Source: Candidatus Tenderia electrophaga
Lineage (GTDB): Bacteria > Pseudomonadota > Gammaproteobacteria > Tenderiales > Tenderiaceae
Reading direction: 5' to 3'
Length of the DNA stretch: 64,000 nt
Assembly (NCBI GenBank): GCA_001447805.1
Contig: CP013099.1
Location: 1,674,001 to 1,738,000 of the forward strand
Shown: positions 1-9,390 of the stretch, piece by piece
How the letters are laid out: every line of letters starts with the position of its first letter
Position numbering within the stretch: the first letter of the stretch is position 1
The notes under the pieces: generated by a model
What the model was told of the DNA's origin: nothing
Database searches by the model: none
What the model saw: the letters and a program-made list of their open reading frames with translations, nothing else
Translations under genes and position numbers: made by a program

Positions 1-2
1 GC

Positions 3-185
3 CCTGTGCTGCACGATCAGCTCACGGCCATCAATCAATATTTCCTGCACGCCGGAATGTTCAAGAAGCGGGGGCTGAAGCGGCTCAATAAGGCCGACTA
101 CCGAACCCCCTCTCTATCGGTAAGGATGTGGAACAGCATGATTGACACGCTGGGGCGGGAGCATTCTCTGCAATCGCACATCTGA
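3..185 (+). pseudogene. Bacterioferritin remnant (degenerate, cut by window edge)
   Basis: The frame starting at base 3 reads a segment with [20 protein letters not shown], the hallmark of the first helix of bacterioferritin (about residues 18-40 of a ~155-residue protein). After LNKADY the resemblance stops; a SIGKDVEQ segment, similar to the later IGEDVEE part of bacterioferritins, appears in another frame at 113-136, and the first frame then ends at the TGA at 183-185. The pattern suggests an internal deletion of roughly 30 codons plus frameshifts. The position of the ferroxidase glutamate just before LTAINQ reads Q. The 5' end lies outside the window. I infer a decayed gene; a sequencing error alone would not explain the missing middle part. 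Confidence 0.6.
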
Positions 186-217
186 TCCGGTGCGCAATCT
201 CTGCCGGCATCACAAAA

Positions 218-262
218 ACGTCATAAAAACTTCATCTATGTGTCATTAAAGCGTTTGACAAT
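218..262 (+). promoter_or_regulatory. Pho-box-like triple repeat and -10 in front of the PAP2/glycosyltransferase pair
   Basis: Three 7-mers ending in TCAT lie at exact 11-base periodicity: ACGTCAT (218-224), ACTTCAT (229-235) and GTGTCAT (240-246), separated by 4-base spacers (AAAA and CTAT). PhoB boxes are CTGTCAT direct repeats with 4-base AT-rich spacers, so both the spacing and the half-site core match. A weak -10 (GACAAT, 257-262) starts 10 bases after the last repeat, as in PhoB-activated promoters that lack a good -35. PhoB control is an inference; a TTGACA at 255-260 has no partner -10 at normal spacing. Confidence 0.5.
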
Positions 263-291
263 AGCTCTCAAAACGGGGGAGCACAAACGCC

Positions 292-819
292 ATGCCTACC
301 ATTGTCAACACCGTTACCAAATGTGATCTGATCGCCTTCCGCTGGTGTATGTCGCGCAAACGCCATGCCGAAATCGCCCGCTTGGCGCGCTGGATATCAA
401 AGACCGGTGACGGTTACCTCTATGCCCTGATCGGCGTGCTGTTGTTATGGCTGGACGCCGAGTCCGGCCCACCCTTCGCCCTGGCGCTGTTGCTGGCCTT
501 TGCCGTCGAGTTGCCCACCTATCTGGTGAGCAAGAATACCGTCAGGCGCCATCGCCCGGCGGATGCCATCGTCGGTTTCAGTTCCTTTCTGCAGCCCTCG
601 GACAAGTTCAGTTTTCCGTCCGGTCATACCGCTGCCGCCTTTCTGTTTGCCAATGTTGTTGCGTTTTATTATCCGGCCTATGCGTTACCGGCCTACAGTG
701 CGGCGTGCCTGATCGGCGTGTCGCGGGTCTTGTTGGGGGTTCACTTTCCCAGCGACATCGTGGCCGGTATGGCACTGGGGCTGGTAAGCGCCGAACTGGC
801 GCTATGGATGCTGGGTTAG
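292..819 (+). CDS. PAP2-family lipid phosphatase
   Basis: A 175-residue membrane phosphatase of the PAP2 (type 2 phosphatidic acid phosphatase/undecaprenyl-diphosphatase) superfamily. All three signature blocks are visible: a KxxxRRHRPAD block (about residues 82-92), FPSGHTAAAF (about 106-115) with the catalytic-site histidine, and SRVLLGVHFPSDIVAG (about 143-158) with the nucleophilic histidine and its aspartate. Hydrophobic helices surround these blocks, so the active site probably faces the periplasm. The ATG at 292 follows a G-rich ribosome site. The next gene, a glycosyltransferase, starts 10 bases after the stop, so the two are probably co-transcribed. The substrate (phosphatidate, undecaprenyl-PP or a glycolipid precursor) cannot be told from sequence. 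Confidence 0.85.
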   Translation: MPTIVNTVTKCDLIAFRWCMSRKRHAEIARLARWISKTGDGYLYALIGVLLLWLDAESGPPFALALLLAFAVELPTYLVSKNTVRRHRPADAIVGFSSFLQPSDKFSFPSGHTAAAFLFANVVAFYYPAYALPAYSAACLIGVSRVLLGVHFPSDIVAGMALGLVSAELALWMLG

Positions 820-829
820 GGGCGCGGGC

Positions 830-1900
830 GTGCGGATATTGTATGGCGTTCAGGGTACCGGTAATGGACATGTCACCCGTGCTCGGACCATGGCGCGGGC
901 GCTGTCGGACTCCGGCCTGGAGGTGGATTATCTGTTTTCGGGACGGCCGCGGGATGGGTACTTCAACATGGAGCCCTTTGGTGATTTTCGTTGTTATCGC
1001 GGGCTCAGCTTTTGCTGGCATGACGGCCGCATCGATTATCTCGCCACCACGCTTAACAATAACCTGATCCGCTTGTTGCGCGATATCCGCTGTTTGGATT
1101 TGTCGAACTATGACTTGGTCATCACCGACTTCGAGCCTATTACCGCCTGGGCGGCCAAACGCAGCAAAACACCTTCGCTGGGTATCGGTCACCAATATGC
1201 CTTCCGCTTCGATAATGTGCCTACTTCCGGTCATACCGTGATCGGTAAGCTGCTGTTGGACCATTTTGCGCCCGCCCAGCGCACGCTGGGCTTCCATTGG
1301 CACCATTTCAACAGCGCCATACTGCCGCCGCTGATCGAGCCGCAGGCCCATACGATCAGTTGCGAGCCCGACAAGATCCTGGTGTATCTGCCCTTTGAAA
1401 ACAGCACGCGTGTGATTGAATTCTTACGCGTGATCAAGGATGTGGATTTCTATTTTTATTGCGCAGTCGATGCAGCGCGCGATGAACACAATCTGCATCT
1501 GCGACCCTTGGATCGCGAGGCGTTCCAGCGCGACTTGGCCAGTTGTAACGGCGTCATCGCCAACGCCGGATTCGGCCTCTTGAGCGAGGCCATCCAGGCG
1601 GGCAAGAAATTGCTGGTCAAGCCCATGCAGCGCCAGATGGAGCAGCTCTCCAACGCCGCGGCCATCGAAGCGCTGGAGATCGGGGAGGTGATGCAGGGCT
1701 TCAATCTCAGGCAGTTGCGCGAATGGCTGAGCGAAGAGTGTCCCGGGCCGCGGCCGTATCCCGATGTGGCCAAGGCCATTGTGGACTGGATCGAATCCGG
1801 TTTCGCCTTGGATGAAAATCACTTGGCGCAGCAATTATGGAGCAACTGTCTGCAGTTCCAGTTTCCCGCCGACGATGAGTCTGAGCCGGCCTACCTCTAG
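830..1900 (+). CDS. GT-B glycosyltransferase, MJ1255/VC2487 family
   Basis: A 356-residue protein starting with GTG at 830 whose N-terminus (MRILYGVQGTGNGHVTRA) is the glycine-rich loop of MurG-like GT-B enzymes and is typical of the conserved MJ1255/VC2487 glycosyltransferase family. The C-terminal half has a nucleotide-sugar-binding type stretch, NAGFGLLSEAIQAGKKLLVKP (about residues 245-266), comparable to the GGxGxxxEAlxxGkP motif of GT1/GT28 enzymes. No signal peptide or membrane helix is evident, so it should act at the cytoplasmic membrane face. It follows the PAP2 gene by 10 bases behind a Pho-box-like promoter, which suggests a joint role in glycolipid or envelope polysaccharide synthesis. 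The acceptor is unknown. Confidence 0.75.
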   Translation: MRILYGVQGTGNGHVTRARTMARALSDSGLEVDYLFSGRPRDGYFNMEPFGDFRCYRGLSFCWHDGRIDYLATTLNNNLIRLLRDIRCLDLSNYDLVITDFEPITAWAAKRSKTPSLGIGHQYAFRFDNVPTSGHTVIGKLLLDHFAPAQRTLGFHWHHFNSAILPPLIEPQAHTISCEPDKILVYLPFENSTRVIEFLRVIKDVDFYFYCAVDAARDEHNLHLRPLDREAFQRDLASCNGVIANAGFGLLSEAIQAGKKLLVKPMQRQMEQLSNAAAIEALEIGEVMQGFNLRQLREWLSEECPGPRPYPDVAKAIVDWIESGFALDENHLAQQLWSNCLQFQFPADDESEPAYL

Positions 1901-1909
1901 GCACCGTGG

Positions 1910-3127
1910 TCAGAAACGGTAGCCCTTGGGTACCACCACCACACCTTTATCCGACACGCTAAAGCGCTGGCGGTCCTTGGCCAGATCGATGCCGATCTCC
2001 TCCCCGGCCGGCACGTGGACGTGCTTATCGATAATGGCGTTTTGAATCTGCACATGCTCGCCCACGCTGACGCCGTGAAACAGGATGGAGTTCTGAATCA
2101 GGGATTCATCACTCACGGTGACGCCCGGAAACAGCACCGAGTGAGAAATGGCGGCCCCGGAAATGACGCTGCCACCCCCCAAAATTGAATTGATGAACAC
2201 GCCCTCGGTGCCGGAACGGCCCGGCACCGTGCGTGCCGGCGGTGTCTGTGCTTGATAGGTGCGGATGGGCCAATCGCTTTGATACAGATCGAGTGAGGGC
2301 AGCGGATTGAGCAGGTCCATATTGGCCTCGAAAAAACTGTCCAAGGTGCCCGCATCGCGCCAGTAACGATCCTGAGACACGCGCCCCTCGCTTTCGCCGA
2401 AACGATAGGCATGGACGTGTTGGGATTGGATCAGGCGCGGCAGGATGTCGTGGCCGAAGTCATGATCCGAGTCAGGGATGTCATGATCCTGGTTCAGACA
2501 ATCGATGAGTCGTTCGCGCGAAAAAATGTAAATGCCCATGGAGGCCATGGCGCATGCGCCGTTGCCTGGTGTAGGCGCGGGGTGCGCCGGTTTTTCGACA
2601 AAATCCACAACGCGGTTGTGCGCGTCGATCTCGATAATGCCGAAGTTGTGCGCTTCGCCCAGGGCCACCTCCATGCACGCCAGGCTAATTCCGGCGCCGC
2701 TTTGGCGATGGCTGTCCAGCATGGCGGCATAGTCCATGCGATAGATATGATCGCCGGACAGAATCAGCACATGCTCGGCATCGCTGCGCTCCAACAGATA
2801 GAGATTTTGGTGAATGGCGTCGGCCGTGCCCAGATACCAGCGGCTGTCCTTGCGCATTTGCGCCGGCACGGTAGTGACGAATTGCCCCAGCTCCGGATTG
2901 AAGATCGACCAGCCGTCGCGCAGGTGTTTCTGCAGCGAGTGAGACTTGTACTGGGTCAGTACCAAAATACGGTGCATACCGGAGTGCAGGCAGTTGGTCA
3001 GGGCGAAATCGATAATGCGGTACTTGCCGCCGAAGGGCACCGCCGGCTTGGCCCGCTCGGCGGTCAGCGGCGCCAGGCGCGAACCCATGCCGCCGGCGAG
3101 GATGAAGGTGAGGGTTTTGTTGGGCAT
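1910..3127 (-). CDS. glgC: Glucose-1-phosphate adenylyltransferase (ADP-glucose pyrophosphorylase)
   Basis: GlgC makes ADP-glucose from ATP and glucose-1-phosphate, the committed step of bacterial glycogen synthesis. The 405-residue length is normal. The N-terminus carries the nucleotidyltransferase loop GGMGSRLAPLTAERAKPAVP and the GGKYRIIDFALTNCLHSG substrate region; the Walker-like GDHIYRMDY segment and a C-terminal left-handed beta-helix of hexapeptide-like repeats (SVISGAAISHSVLFPG) follow. It ends 9 bases from the convergent glycosyltransferase gene. No glgA, glgB or glgP lies beside it in this window, so it is not in a full glycogen operon here. Confidence 0.95.
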   Translation of the reverse strand: MPNKTLTFILAGGMGSRLAPLTAERAKPAVPFGGKYRIIDFALTNCLHSGMHRILVLTQYKSHSLQKHLRDGWSIFNPELGQFVTTVPAQMRKDSRWYLGTADAIHQNLYLLERSDAEHVLILSGDHIYRMDYAAMLDSHRQSGAGISLACMEVALGEAHNFGIIEIDAHNRVVDFVEKPAHPAPTPGNGACAMASMGIYIFSRERLIDCLNQDHDIPDSDHDFGHDILPRLIQSQHVHAYRFGESEGRVSQDRYWRDAGTLDSFFEANMDLLNPLPSLDLYQSDWPIRTYQAQTPPARTVPGRSGTEGVFINSILGGGSVISGAAISHSVLFPGVTVSDESLIQNSILFHGVSVGEHVQIQNAIIDKHVHVPAGEEIGIDLAKDRQRFSVSDKGVVVVPKGYRF

Positions 3128-3300
3128 GAGGCAAGTTGTCCGTATGGCAAATTTAGGGATTACCTGGCCTAAGCAATAACGAGGCCGTTTTGCGGCATTG
3201 CGTCATTTTGTCACCGACATGGCACATAAACCGGGCGGCGCTGTGTCAGGCTGCGCCTGGATGGTGCGCGCCGGTATTGGTGCGGGCTAATTTGGGGCGC

Positions 3301-3309
3301 TGGTATGAT
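3301..3309 (+). promoter_or_regulatory. Putative extended -10 promoter for the TPR/glycosyltransferase gene
   Basis: TGGTATGAT is an extended -10 element (TGnTATGAT) 57 bases before the ATG at 3366. A TTGGTG upstream at 3277-3282 is 21 bases away, too far for a standard -35. The rest of the 3128-3365 gap shows nothing else. Confidence 0.35.
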
Positions 3310-3365
3310 GCGATCGTCCCGGATATAGTTGCCATTGTCCAAGAAATGGTTTTTGATTTGTTTGA

Positions 3366-5042
3366 ATGCCCAAGAAAACACTTAAAACGCAACTAAAGTA
3401 CGCCGAAAAATTGCGCAAGGCCGGCAAGCTGGTGCAGGCAAAATCGACCTACTTTGAGTGCTGTAAGCTGAACCCCGATGATTACGCCTGCTGGCAAGCG
3501 TTTGGCCAGATTTCCTATCAGCTGCAGCATCATAAAGATGCTAGCACGGCCTTCCAACGCGCCATAAGCATCAATCCCAATCTCGATAAACTGTATTACC
3601 AGCTTGCGTTGAGTCAGTCATCGCTGGGTGAATATGTTGCCGCCGAGCGGAATTTTCGTTCCTATTTGATGATGCGCCCCGATGCCGGCGCGGGGTATTG
3701 GGCCTATGCCAGATTGCTACATGACTGGGGGCGTATAGCCGAAGCGACTGAAAACTACCAGAAGGCGAGCGAACAAGTCCCCAACGCTACGATGTTGCAC
3801 TTGGAGTTCGGCATCATTCTGCAGAAGCAAGGGCGCTATGATGAGGCCTTGGAGCAATTCCTGAAGATGCAAGCCCTGCAACCGGATCATGCCAGTGTCT
3901 ACAACCACTTGGGGAACGTGTATCGCGATATGGGGCGCTTCGCTGCAGCGCTGGCGAGTTATCAAAAGGCCTTCGCATTAGCGCCGGGCGACGAGGCGAA
4001 ATTCCACTTCTATTTGGCTACCTTGGACGAGTCGCGCGGTGAACCCTCAGCGGCCTTGTCGCATTACGACAAGGCGATAGCGCTTGATGAAAATCTCGCC
4101 GATGCCCACCTGAATCGCGCAGTTTGTTTGCTCTTGCTGGGTAATTATAAAGAAGGCTGGTCGGAGTATGAGTGGCGTTTACAACATCCCGACTGGTTGA
4201 GACAGCGTCACCTGCGCGTGACTGACAGGCCGCGCTGGAGAGGCGAGTCCTGGCCGGAAAAGACGCTTCTTGTGATTGCCGAACAGGGCTATGGTGATAC
4301 GTTTCAGTTCTGTCGTTTTGTTTCGCCGCTGGCGCGACATTTCACCAGGGTCCTGGTCTATTGCAAGCCCGAAATCGCCGCACTGATTGAATTGGTCGAG
4401 GGCGTGGACGAGGTGATTCCCGCCGGGCGGCAATTGCCGCCAGAGGCGTTTGATACCTATGTTTACATGATGAGTCTGCCGCGACTATTGGCAACTACGT
4501 TCGACACCATTCCCAGGGACATACCCTACATGTATGCCCCCGAAAAACGAGTGGCTGCATGGCGCGGGCGCTTGGCGAGTGATGGCCTTAAAGTCGGCCT
4601 GGCATGGTCGGGGAGCCCGGCGAATGCCAAGAATGTGTTGCGCCAGGTGGCCTTGTCCGAGCTGGCCCCTTTGGGAGATGTTTCCGGCGTTCGGTTTTTC
4701 GGGCTGCAAAAGGGGCCTGGGAGTGGGCAGGCTTTGTCGCCTCCCGCAAGTATGCGCTTTACCGACCTGTCGAATGCCCTCAATGATTTCGCTGACACCG
4801 CCGCGGTGATTGCCGGACTGGATTTGGTGATCAGCGTCGATTCGGCGGTGGCTCATCTGGCCGGCGCTTTGGGCAAACCGGTTTGGGTGTTGCTGTACAC
4901 GCCGCCCGATTGGCGCTATGGCATGGCAGGGGAGGCGTCACCGTGGTATCCGACTATGCGTATTTTTCGGCAGCGTGACCGGGGGGATTGGACGCCCGTC
5001 ATCAACCGGCTTCAAACCGAACTGCAAGGCTTGGCCGGATAA
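3366..5042 (+). CDS. TPR-repeat protein with GT9-like C-terminal domain
   Basis: A 558-residue protein of two parts. Residues ~10-270 are about eight tetratricopeptide repeats with the usual W/Y/A/P spacing (for example GRYDEALEQFLKMQALQPDH and GRFAAALASYQKAFALAPGD). Residues ~290-555 resemble the ADP-heptose:LPS heptosyltransferase (GT9) fold: an EQGYGDTFQFCRF loop, a GLAWSGSPANAKNVLRQV segment, and FADTAAVIAGLDLVISVDSAVAHLAGALGKPVWVLL, the nucleotide-sugar side of the C-terminal Rossmann domain. Such fusions are common in proteobacteria and are often assumed to glycosylate proteins or envelope polymers; the substrate is not known. No signal peptide is visible. Confidence 0.8.
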   Translation: MPKKTLKTQLKYAEKLRKAGKLVQAKSTYFECCKLNPDDYACWQAFGQISYQLQHHKDASTAFQRAISINPNLDKLYYQLALSQSSLGEYVAAERNFRSYLMMRPDAGAGYWAYARLLHDWGRIAEATENYQKASEQVPNATMLHLEFGIILQKQGRYDEALEQFLKMQALQPDHASVYNHLGNVYRDMGRFAAALASYQKAFALAPGDEAKFHFYLATLDESRGEPSAALSHYDKAIALDENLADAHLNRAVCLLLLGNYKEGWSEYEWRLQHPDWLRQRHLRVTDRPRWRGESWPEKTLLVIAEQGYGDTFQFCRFVSPLARHFTRVLVYCKPEIAALIELVEGVDEVIPAGRQLPPEAFDTYVYMMSLPRLLATTFDTIPRDIPYMYAPEKRVAAWRGRLASDGLKVGLAWSGSPANAKNVLRQVALSELAPLGDVSGVRFFGLQKGPGSGQALSPPASMRFTDLSNALNDFADTAAVIAGLDLVISVDSAVAHLAGALGKPVWVLLYTPPDWRYGMAGEASPWYPTMRIFRQRDRGDWTPVINRLQTELQGLAG

Positions 5043-5067
5043 ACTACACGCCACTAAGTCGCTGATG

Positions 5068-5073
5068 TATAAT
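5068..5073 (+). promoter_or_regulatory. Putative -10 element of the thrS operon
   Basis: A perfect TATAAT stands 64 bases before the thrS ATG. No good -35 hexamer is found at 16-18 bases upstream. A short GC hairpin (about 5091-5103, CGCCGC/GCGGCG) follows in the leader. The tRNA-like operator known for thrS in Escherichia coli could not be recognised by eye. Confidence 0.4.
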
Positions 5074-5136
5074 TCGGTCCCTTCGGTAGCCGCCGCTGCG
5101 GCGATCACGCAGATTCAGAAATAGGACCCAACACCC

Positions 5137-7062
5137 ATGCCAGTCGTGACTCTTCCGGACGGGAGCAAACGCAATTTCGACCACCCCGTGACCGTAATGG
5201 ACGTGGCCGCCGATATCGGCCCCGGTCTGGCCAAGGCCACTCTGGCCGGCAGGGTGGACGGCGAGCTGGTGGATGCGTCTCATACGATCGAGGGCGATGC
5301 GGAACTGGCCATCGTTACCGAGCGTGATGAAGAAGGCTTGGAGATCATCCGCCATTCCAGCGCCCATCTGATGGCCCAGGCGGTGAAGGAGCTGTTTCCC
5401 GAGGCGCAGGTGACCATCGGCCCGGTGATCGAGGACGGCTTCTATTATGACTTCGCCTACGAACCCGGTTTCACGCCGGAGGATATGGCTGCCATCGAGA
5501 AGAAAATGGCCGAGCTGGCCAAGCAGGACATCCCGGTGGAGCGCTCGGTGATGAGTCGCGAAGAGGCGATTGAGTTCTTCCGCAAGATGGGTGAGGAGTA
5601 CAAGGCCCGGATCATTGAGGATATCCCCGCGCATGAGCAGTTGTCGCTGTATAAACAGGGCGATTTCATAGACTTATGCCGCGGACCTCATGTGCCTTCT
5701 ACGGGCAGGATCAAGGCCTTCAAGTTGATGAAGCTGGCCGGCGCCTATTGGCGCGGCGACGCCAAGAACGAAATGCTGCAGCGCGTTTACGGCACTTCCT
5801 GGGCCAACAAGAAGGACCTCAAGGCCTATCTGCACCGCCTGGAAGAGGCCGAGAAGCGCGACCACCGCAAGCTGGGCAAGCAGCTGGGTCTGTTCCATAC
5901 CCAGGAAGAGGCGCCTGGGATGGTGTTCTGGCACGACAAAGGCTGGACGATCTACCAGGAAGTCGAGCAGTACGTTCGCAAGAAGCTGCGCCAGCACGCG
6001 TACCAGGAGGTGCGTACGCCTCAGGTGGTGGACCGCAGCCTGTGGGAAAAATCGGGGCACTGGGAGAAGTTTCGCGATGACATGTTCACCACCGAGTCGG
6101 AGAAGCGGACCTTTGCCATCAAGCCTATGAACTGCCCCTGCCACGTGCAGATCTTCAACACCGGCCTGCACAGCTACCGCGACCTGCCGCTGCGCATGGC
6201 GGAGTTCGGCTCCTGCCACCGTAACGAGCCCTCCGGCACGCTGCACGGCCTGATGCGGGTGCGCAACTTTGTCCAGGACGACGCCCACATCTTCTGCACC
6301 GAAGACCAGATTCAGTCCGAGGTGTCGGCCTTCATCGATCTGCTGTTCGAGGTCTATGCCGACTTCGGTTTCAACGATGTCATCATCAAGCTTTCCACCC
6401 GGCCGGAGAATCGGGTCGGTGCCGACGCGGTCTGGGACAAGTCCGAACACGCGCTGGAAAAAGCCTTGAACGACAAAGGCTTGGAGTGGGATCTTCAACC
6501 GGGTGAAGGGGCGTTCTACGGGCCCAAGATCGAGTTCTCGCTCAAGGATTGTCTGGGCCGGGTGTGGCAGTGCGGCACCATTCAGGTGGATTTCTCCATG
6601 CCGGGCCGGCTCGACGCCAGTTACATCGACGAGCACAGCAACCGCCAGGTGCCGGTCATGTTGCACCGCGCCATCCTCGGTTCGCTGGAGCGTTTCATCG
6701 GCATCCTGATCGAGCAGTATGCCGGCGCCATGCCGGTGTGGCTGGCACCGACCCAGGCGGTGGTGATGAGCATCACCGATCGCGCCCGCGATTTTGCCGA
6801 AGAGGTGGTGCGAACCCTGTCGCAACAGGGCATCCGCGCCACATCAGACTTGAGAAATGAGAAAATAGGCTTTAAAATTCGCGAACATACACTTTTGAAG
6901 GTGCCATTTCTGCTGGTCCTGGGTGACCGCGAAGTGGAAAATCGAACAGTGGCCGTTCGCACGCGTAGTGGAGAAGATCTGGGCGTCATGGATCTGGATG
7001 CTCTGGTTGAGCATGTCTCCGCTGAAATCGCGCGCCGCGGCCGCATTGCTTTGGAGGAATAA
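5137..7062 (+). CDS. thrS: Threonyl-tRNA synthetase
   Basis: Cytoplasmic class II synthetase that charges tRNA-Thr. The 641-residue length is normal. Domains in order: N-terminal TGS domain (1-60), the HxxxH editing domain ([11 protein letters not shown] near 71-81), the class II catalytic core (about 240-530) with zinc ligands including the MNCPCH cysteine, motif 2 ([20 protein letters not shown]) and motif 3 ([15 protein letters not shown]), and an anticodon-binding domain at the end. It is the first gene of the thrS-infC-rpmI-rplT group and its 3' end carries the ribosome site of infC. Confidence 0.98.
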   Translation: MPVVTLPDGSKRNFDHPVTVMDVAADIGPGLAKATLAGRVDGELVDASHTIEGDAELAIVTERDEEGLEIIRHSSAHLMAQAVKELFPEAQVTIGPVIEDGFYYDFAYEPGFTPEDMAAIEKKMAELAKQDIPVERSVMSREEAIEFFRKMGEEYKARIIEDIPAHEQLSLYKQGDFIDLCRGPHVPSTGRIKAFKLMKLAGAYWRGDAKNEMLQRVYGTSWANKKDLKAYLHRLEEAEKRDHRKLGKQLGLFHTQEEAPGMVFWHDKGWTIYQEVEQYVRKKLRQHAYQEVRTPQVVDRSLWEKSGHWEKFRDDMFTTESEKRTFAIKPMNCPCHVQIFNTGLHSYRDLPLRMAEFGSCHRNEPSGTLHGLMRVRNFVQDDAHIFCTEDQIQSEVSAFIDLLFEVYADFGFNDVIIKLSTRPENRVGADAVWDKSEHALEKALNDKGLEWDLQPGEGAFYGPKIEFSLKDCLGRVWQCGTIQVDFSMPGRLDASYIDEHSNRQVPVMLHRAILGSLERFIGILIEQYAGAMPVWLAPTQAVVMSITDRARDFAEEVVRTLSQQGIRATSDLRNEKIGFKIREHTLLKVPFLLVLGDREVENRTVAVRTRSGEDLGVMDLDALVEHVSAEIARRGRIALEE

Positions 7063-7068
7063 AATATC
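7053..7068 (+). promoter_or_regulatory. Ribosome binding site and AUC start codon of infC
   Basis: GGAGG (7053-7057) lies inside the last thrS codons, 8 bases before ATC at 7066-7068. Between the thrS stop (7060-7062), which is in the same frame, and the first internal ATG at 7117 there is no ATG, GTG or TTG in frame, yet the protein family needs these codons. The ATC at 7066 is the only start with good spacing. Non-canonical AUU/AUC/AUA starts on infC mediate IF3 autoregulation in other bacteria. Confidence 0.85.
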
Positions 7069-7581
7069 GCTGCTGAAAAGAAAGCCCGCATCAACCAGGA
7101 AATATCCGCGCGCGAAGTGCGCATGATTGATGCAGAAGGTGAAATGGTGGGCGTCATGCCGCTGGATCAGGCCCTGGCAAGTGCCGAGGAGGCCGGATTG
7201 GATTTGGTCGAGGTCTCCCCGAACGCAGAACCGCCGGTGTGCCGCGCCATGGATTACGGCAAATACGTGTTCGAGGAAAACAAGAAACGCCAGGCAGCGA
7301 AGAAAAAGCAGAAACAGATCCAGGTGAAGGAAGTGAAGTTCCGTCCCGGGACGGAAGAAGGCGATTACCAGGTCAAGATGCGTAACCTGGTGCGCTTCCT
7401 GAGCGATGGTGACAAGGCCAAGGTCACGCTGCGGTTTCGTGGTCGTGAAATGGCCCATCAAGAACTTGGTATGAACCTGCTCAAGCGTGTGGCGGCCGAT
7501 CTCGAAGAGCTGGCCCAGGTTGAGCAGTTCCCCAAGATGGAAGGCAGGCAGATGGTTATGGTGTTATCACCAAAGAAATAG
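7066..7581 (+). CDS. infC: Translation initiation factor IF-3 (AUC start)
   Basis: IF3 binds the 30S subunit, prevents early joining with 50S and checks the start codon and initiator tRNA. From the ATC at 7066 the product has 171 residues beginning (M)[18 protein letters not shown], matching the usual IF3 N-terminus. The N-terminal domain has the [12 protein letters not shown] block and the C-terminal domain has [15 protein letters not shown] and [14 protein letters not shown]. Starting at the internal ATG 7117 would remove part of the conserved N-domain. It follows thrS by 3 bases and precedes rpmI. The rare start implies autoregulation by discrimination against AUC. Confidence 0.95.
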   Translation: MAAEKKARINQEISAREVRMIDAEGEMVGVMPLDQALASAEEAGLDLVEVSPNAEPPVCRAMDYGKYVFEENKKRQAAKKKQKQIQVKEVKFRPGTEEGDYQVKMRNLVRFLSDGDKAKVTLRFRGREMAHQELGMNLLKRVAADLEELAQVEQFPKMEGRQMVMVLSPKK

Positions 7582-7647
7582 TCGGGTTCGATTACGAACG
7601 GGCTTACCTACTGCCGCAATATTAACTTAAGTTTGGAGAAATAGAAG

Positions 7648-7845
7648 ATGCCGAAGATAAAGTCAAACAGAGGCGCTGCCAAACGCTTTAAGGTGAACGG
7701 CTCCGGTCGCTTCAAGCGTAACCAGAGTTTTCGTCGTCACATTCTGACCAAGAAGAGCACCAAGCGTAAGCGTCAGCTGCGCAATCCGGCTCTGGTTGCC
7801 AAGTGCGACAGCGCGGCAATCCGTCAGATGTTGCCTTATAGCTAA
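7648..7845 (+). CDS. rpmI: 50S ribosomal protein L35
   Basis: A 65-residue, very basic protein beginning [20 protein letters not shown], the invariant start of bL35, with the [17 protein letters not shown] core. It lies between infC and rplT as in nearly all proteobacteria. TTGGAG precedes the ATG. The 66-base gap after infC may carry regulatory structure, since L20 represses rpmI-rplT in enterics, but no clear fold was identified by eye. Confidence 0.97.
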   Translation: MPKIKSNRGAAKRFKVNGSGRFKRNQSFRRHILTKKSTKRKRQLRNPALVAKCDSAAIRQMLPYS

Positions 7846-7867
7846 TTGGATTCGGGAGTAAAGAAAC

Positions 7868-8221
7868 ATGCCAAGAGTTAAACGTGGTGTTACCGCCCGG
7901 GCGCGTCATAAAAAGGTTCTCGCCCAGGCCAAAGGTTATCGTGGCCGTCGCAAAAACGTCTATCGCGTCGCGACCCAGGCCGTCACCAAGGCCGGTCAAT
8001 ATGCCTACCGTGACCGTCGTCAGCGTAAGCGTCAATTCCGCGCCCTGTGGATCGCGCGTATCAATGCCGCTGCGCGTGAGTGTGGTCTGTCATACAGTCG
8101 CATGATCAACGGTCTGAAGAAGGCGGCGGTCGAGGTCGATCGCAAGATGCTGGCTGATCTGGCTGTCTATGACAAGAACGCCTTTAGCGTGCTTGCCGAA
8201 AAGGCCAAAGCCAGCCTTTAA
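7868..8221 (+). CDS. rplT: 50S ribosomal protein L20
   Basis: A 117-residue bL20 ([20 protein letters not shown]...). The long basic N-terminal helix ([21 protein letters not shown]) and the globular RNA-binding part ([20 protein letters not shown]) are both present. It is needed early in 50S assembly and, in known systems, represses its own operon. It starts 22 bases after rpmI and is followed by an intrinsic terminator. Confidence 0.98.
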   Translation: MPRVKRGVTARARHKKVLAQAKGYRGRRKNVYRVATQAVTKAGQYAYRDRRQRKRQFRALWIARINAAARECGLSYSRMINGLKKAAVEVDRKMLADLAVYDKNAFSVLAEKAKASL

Positions 8222-8265
8222 GATGTTGCCGCCGTCATATTGATGTGACGGGAGTGCAGTGATAT

Positions 8266-9349
<1,084 letters not shown>

Positions 9350-9390
9350 GCCGGTCCATTTAATAACAGTACAGCGAAAACAATCAAACG

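Noticed and set aside
3190-3396. Short plus-strand ORF in front of the TPR gene
   Set aside because: Basic, low-complexity translation with no family features, and it overlaps the start of the real gene in another frame.
5043-5136. thrS tRNA-mimic operator
   Set aside because: The leader is under 70 bases from the -10 and shows only one short GC hairpin, too little to claim an anticodon-like arm.
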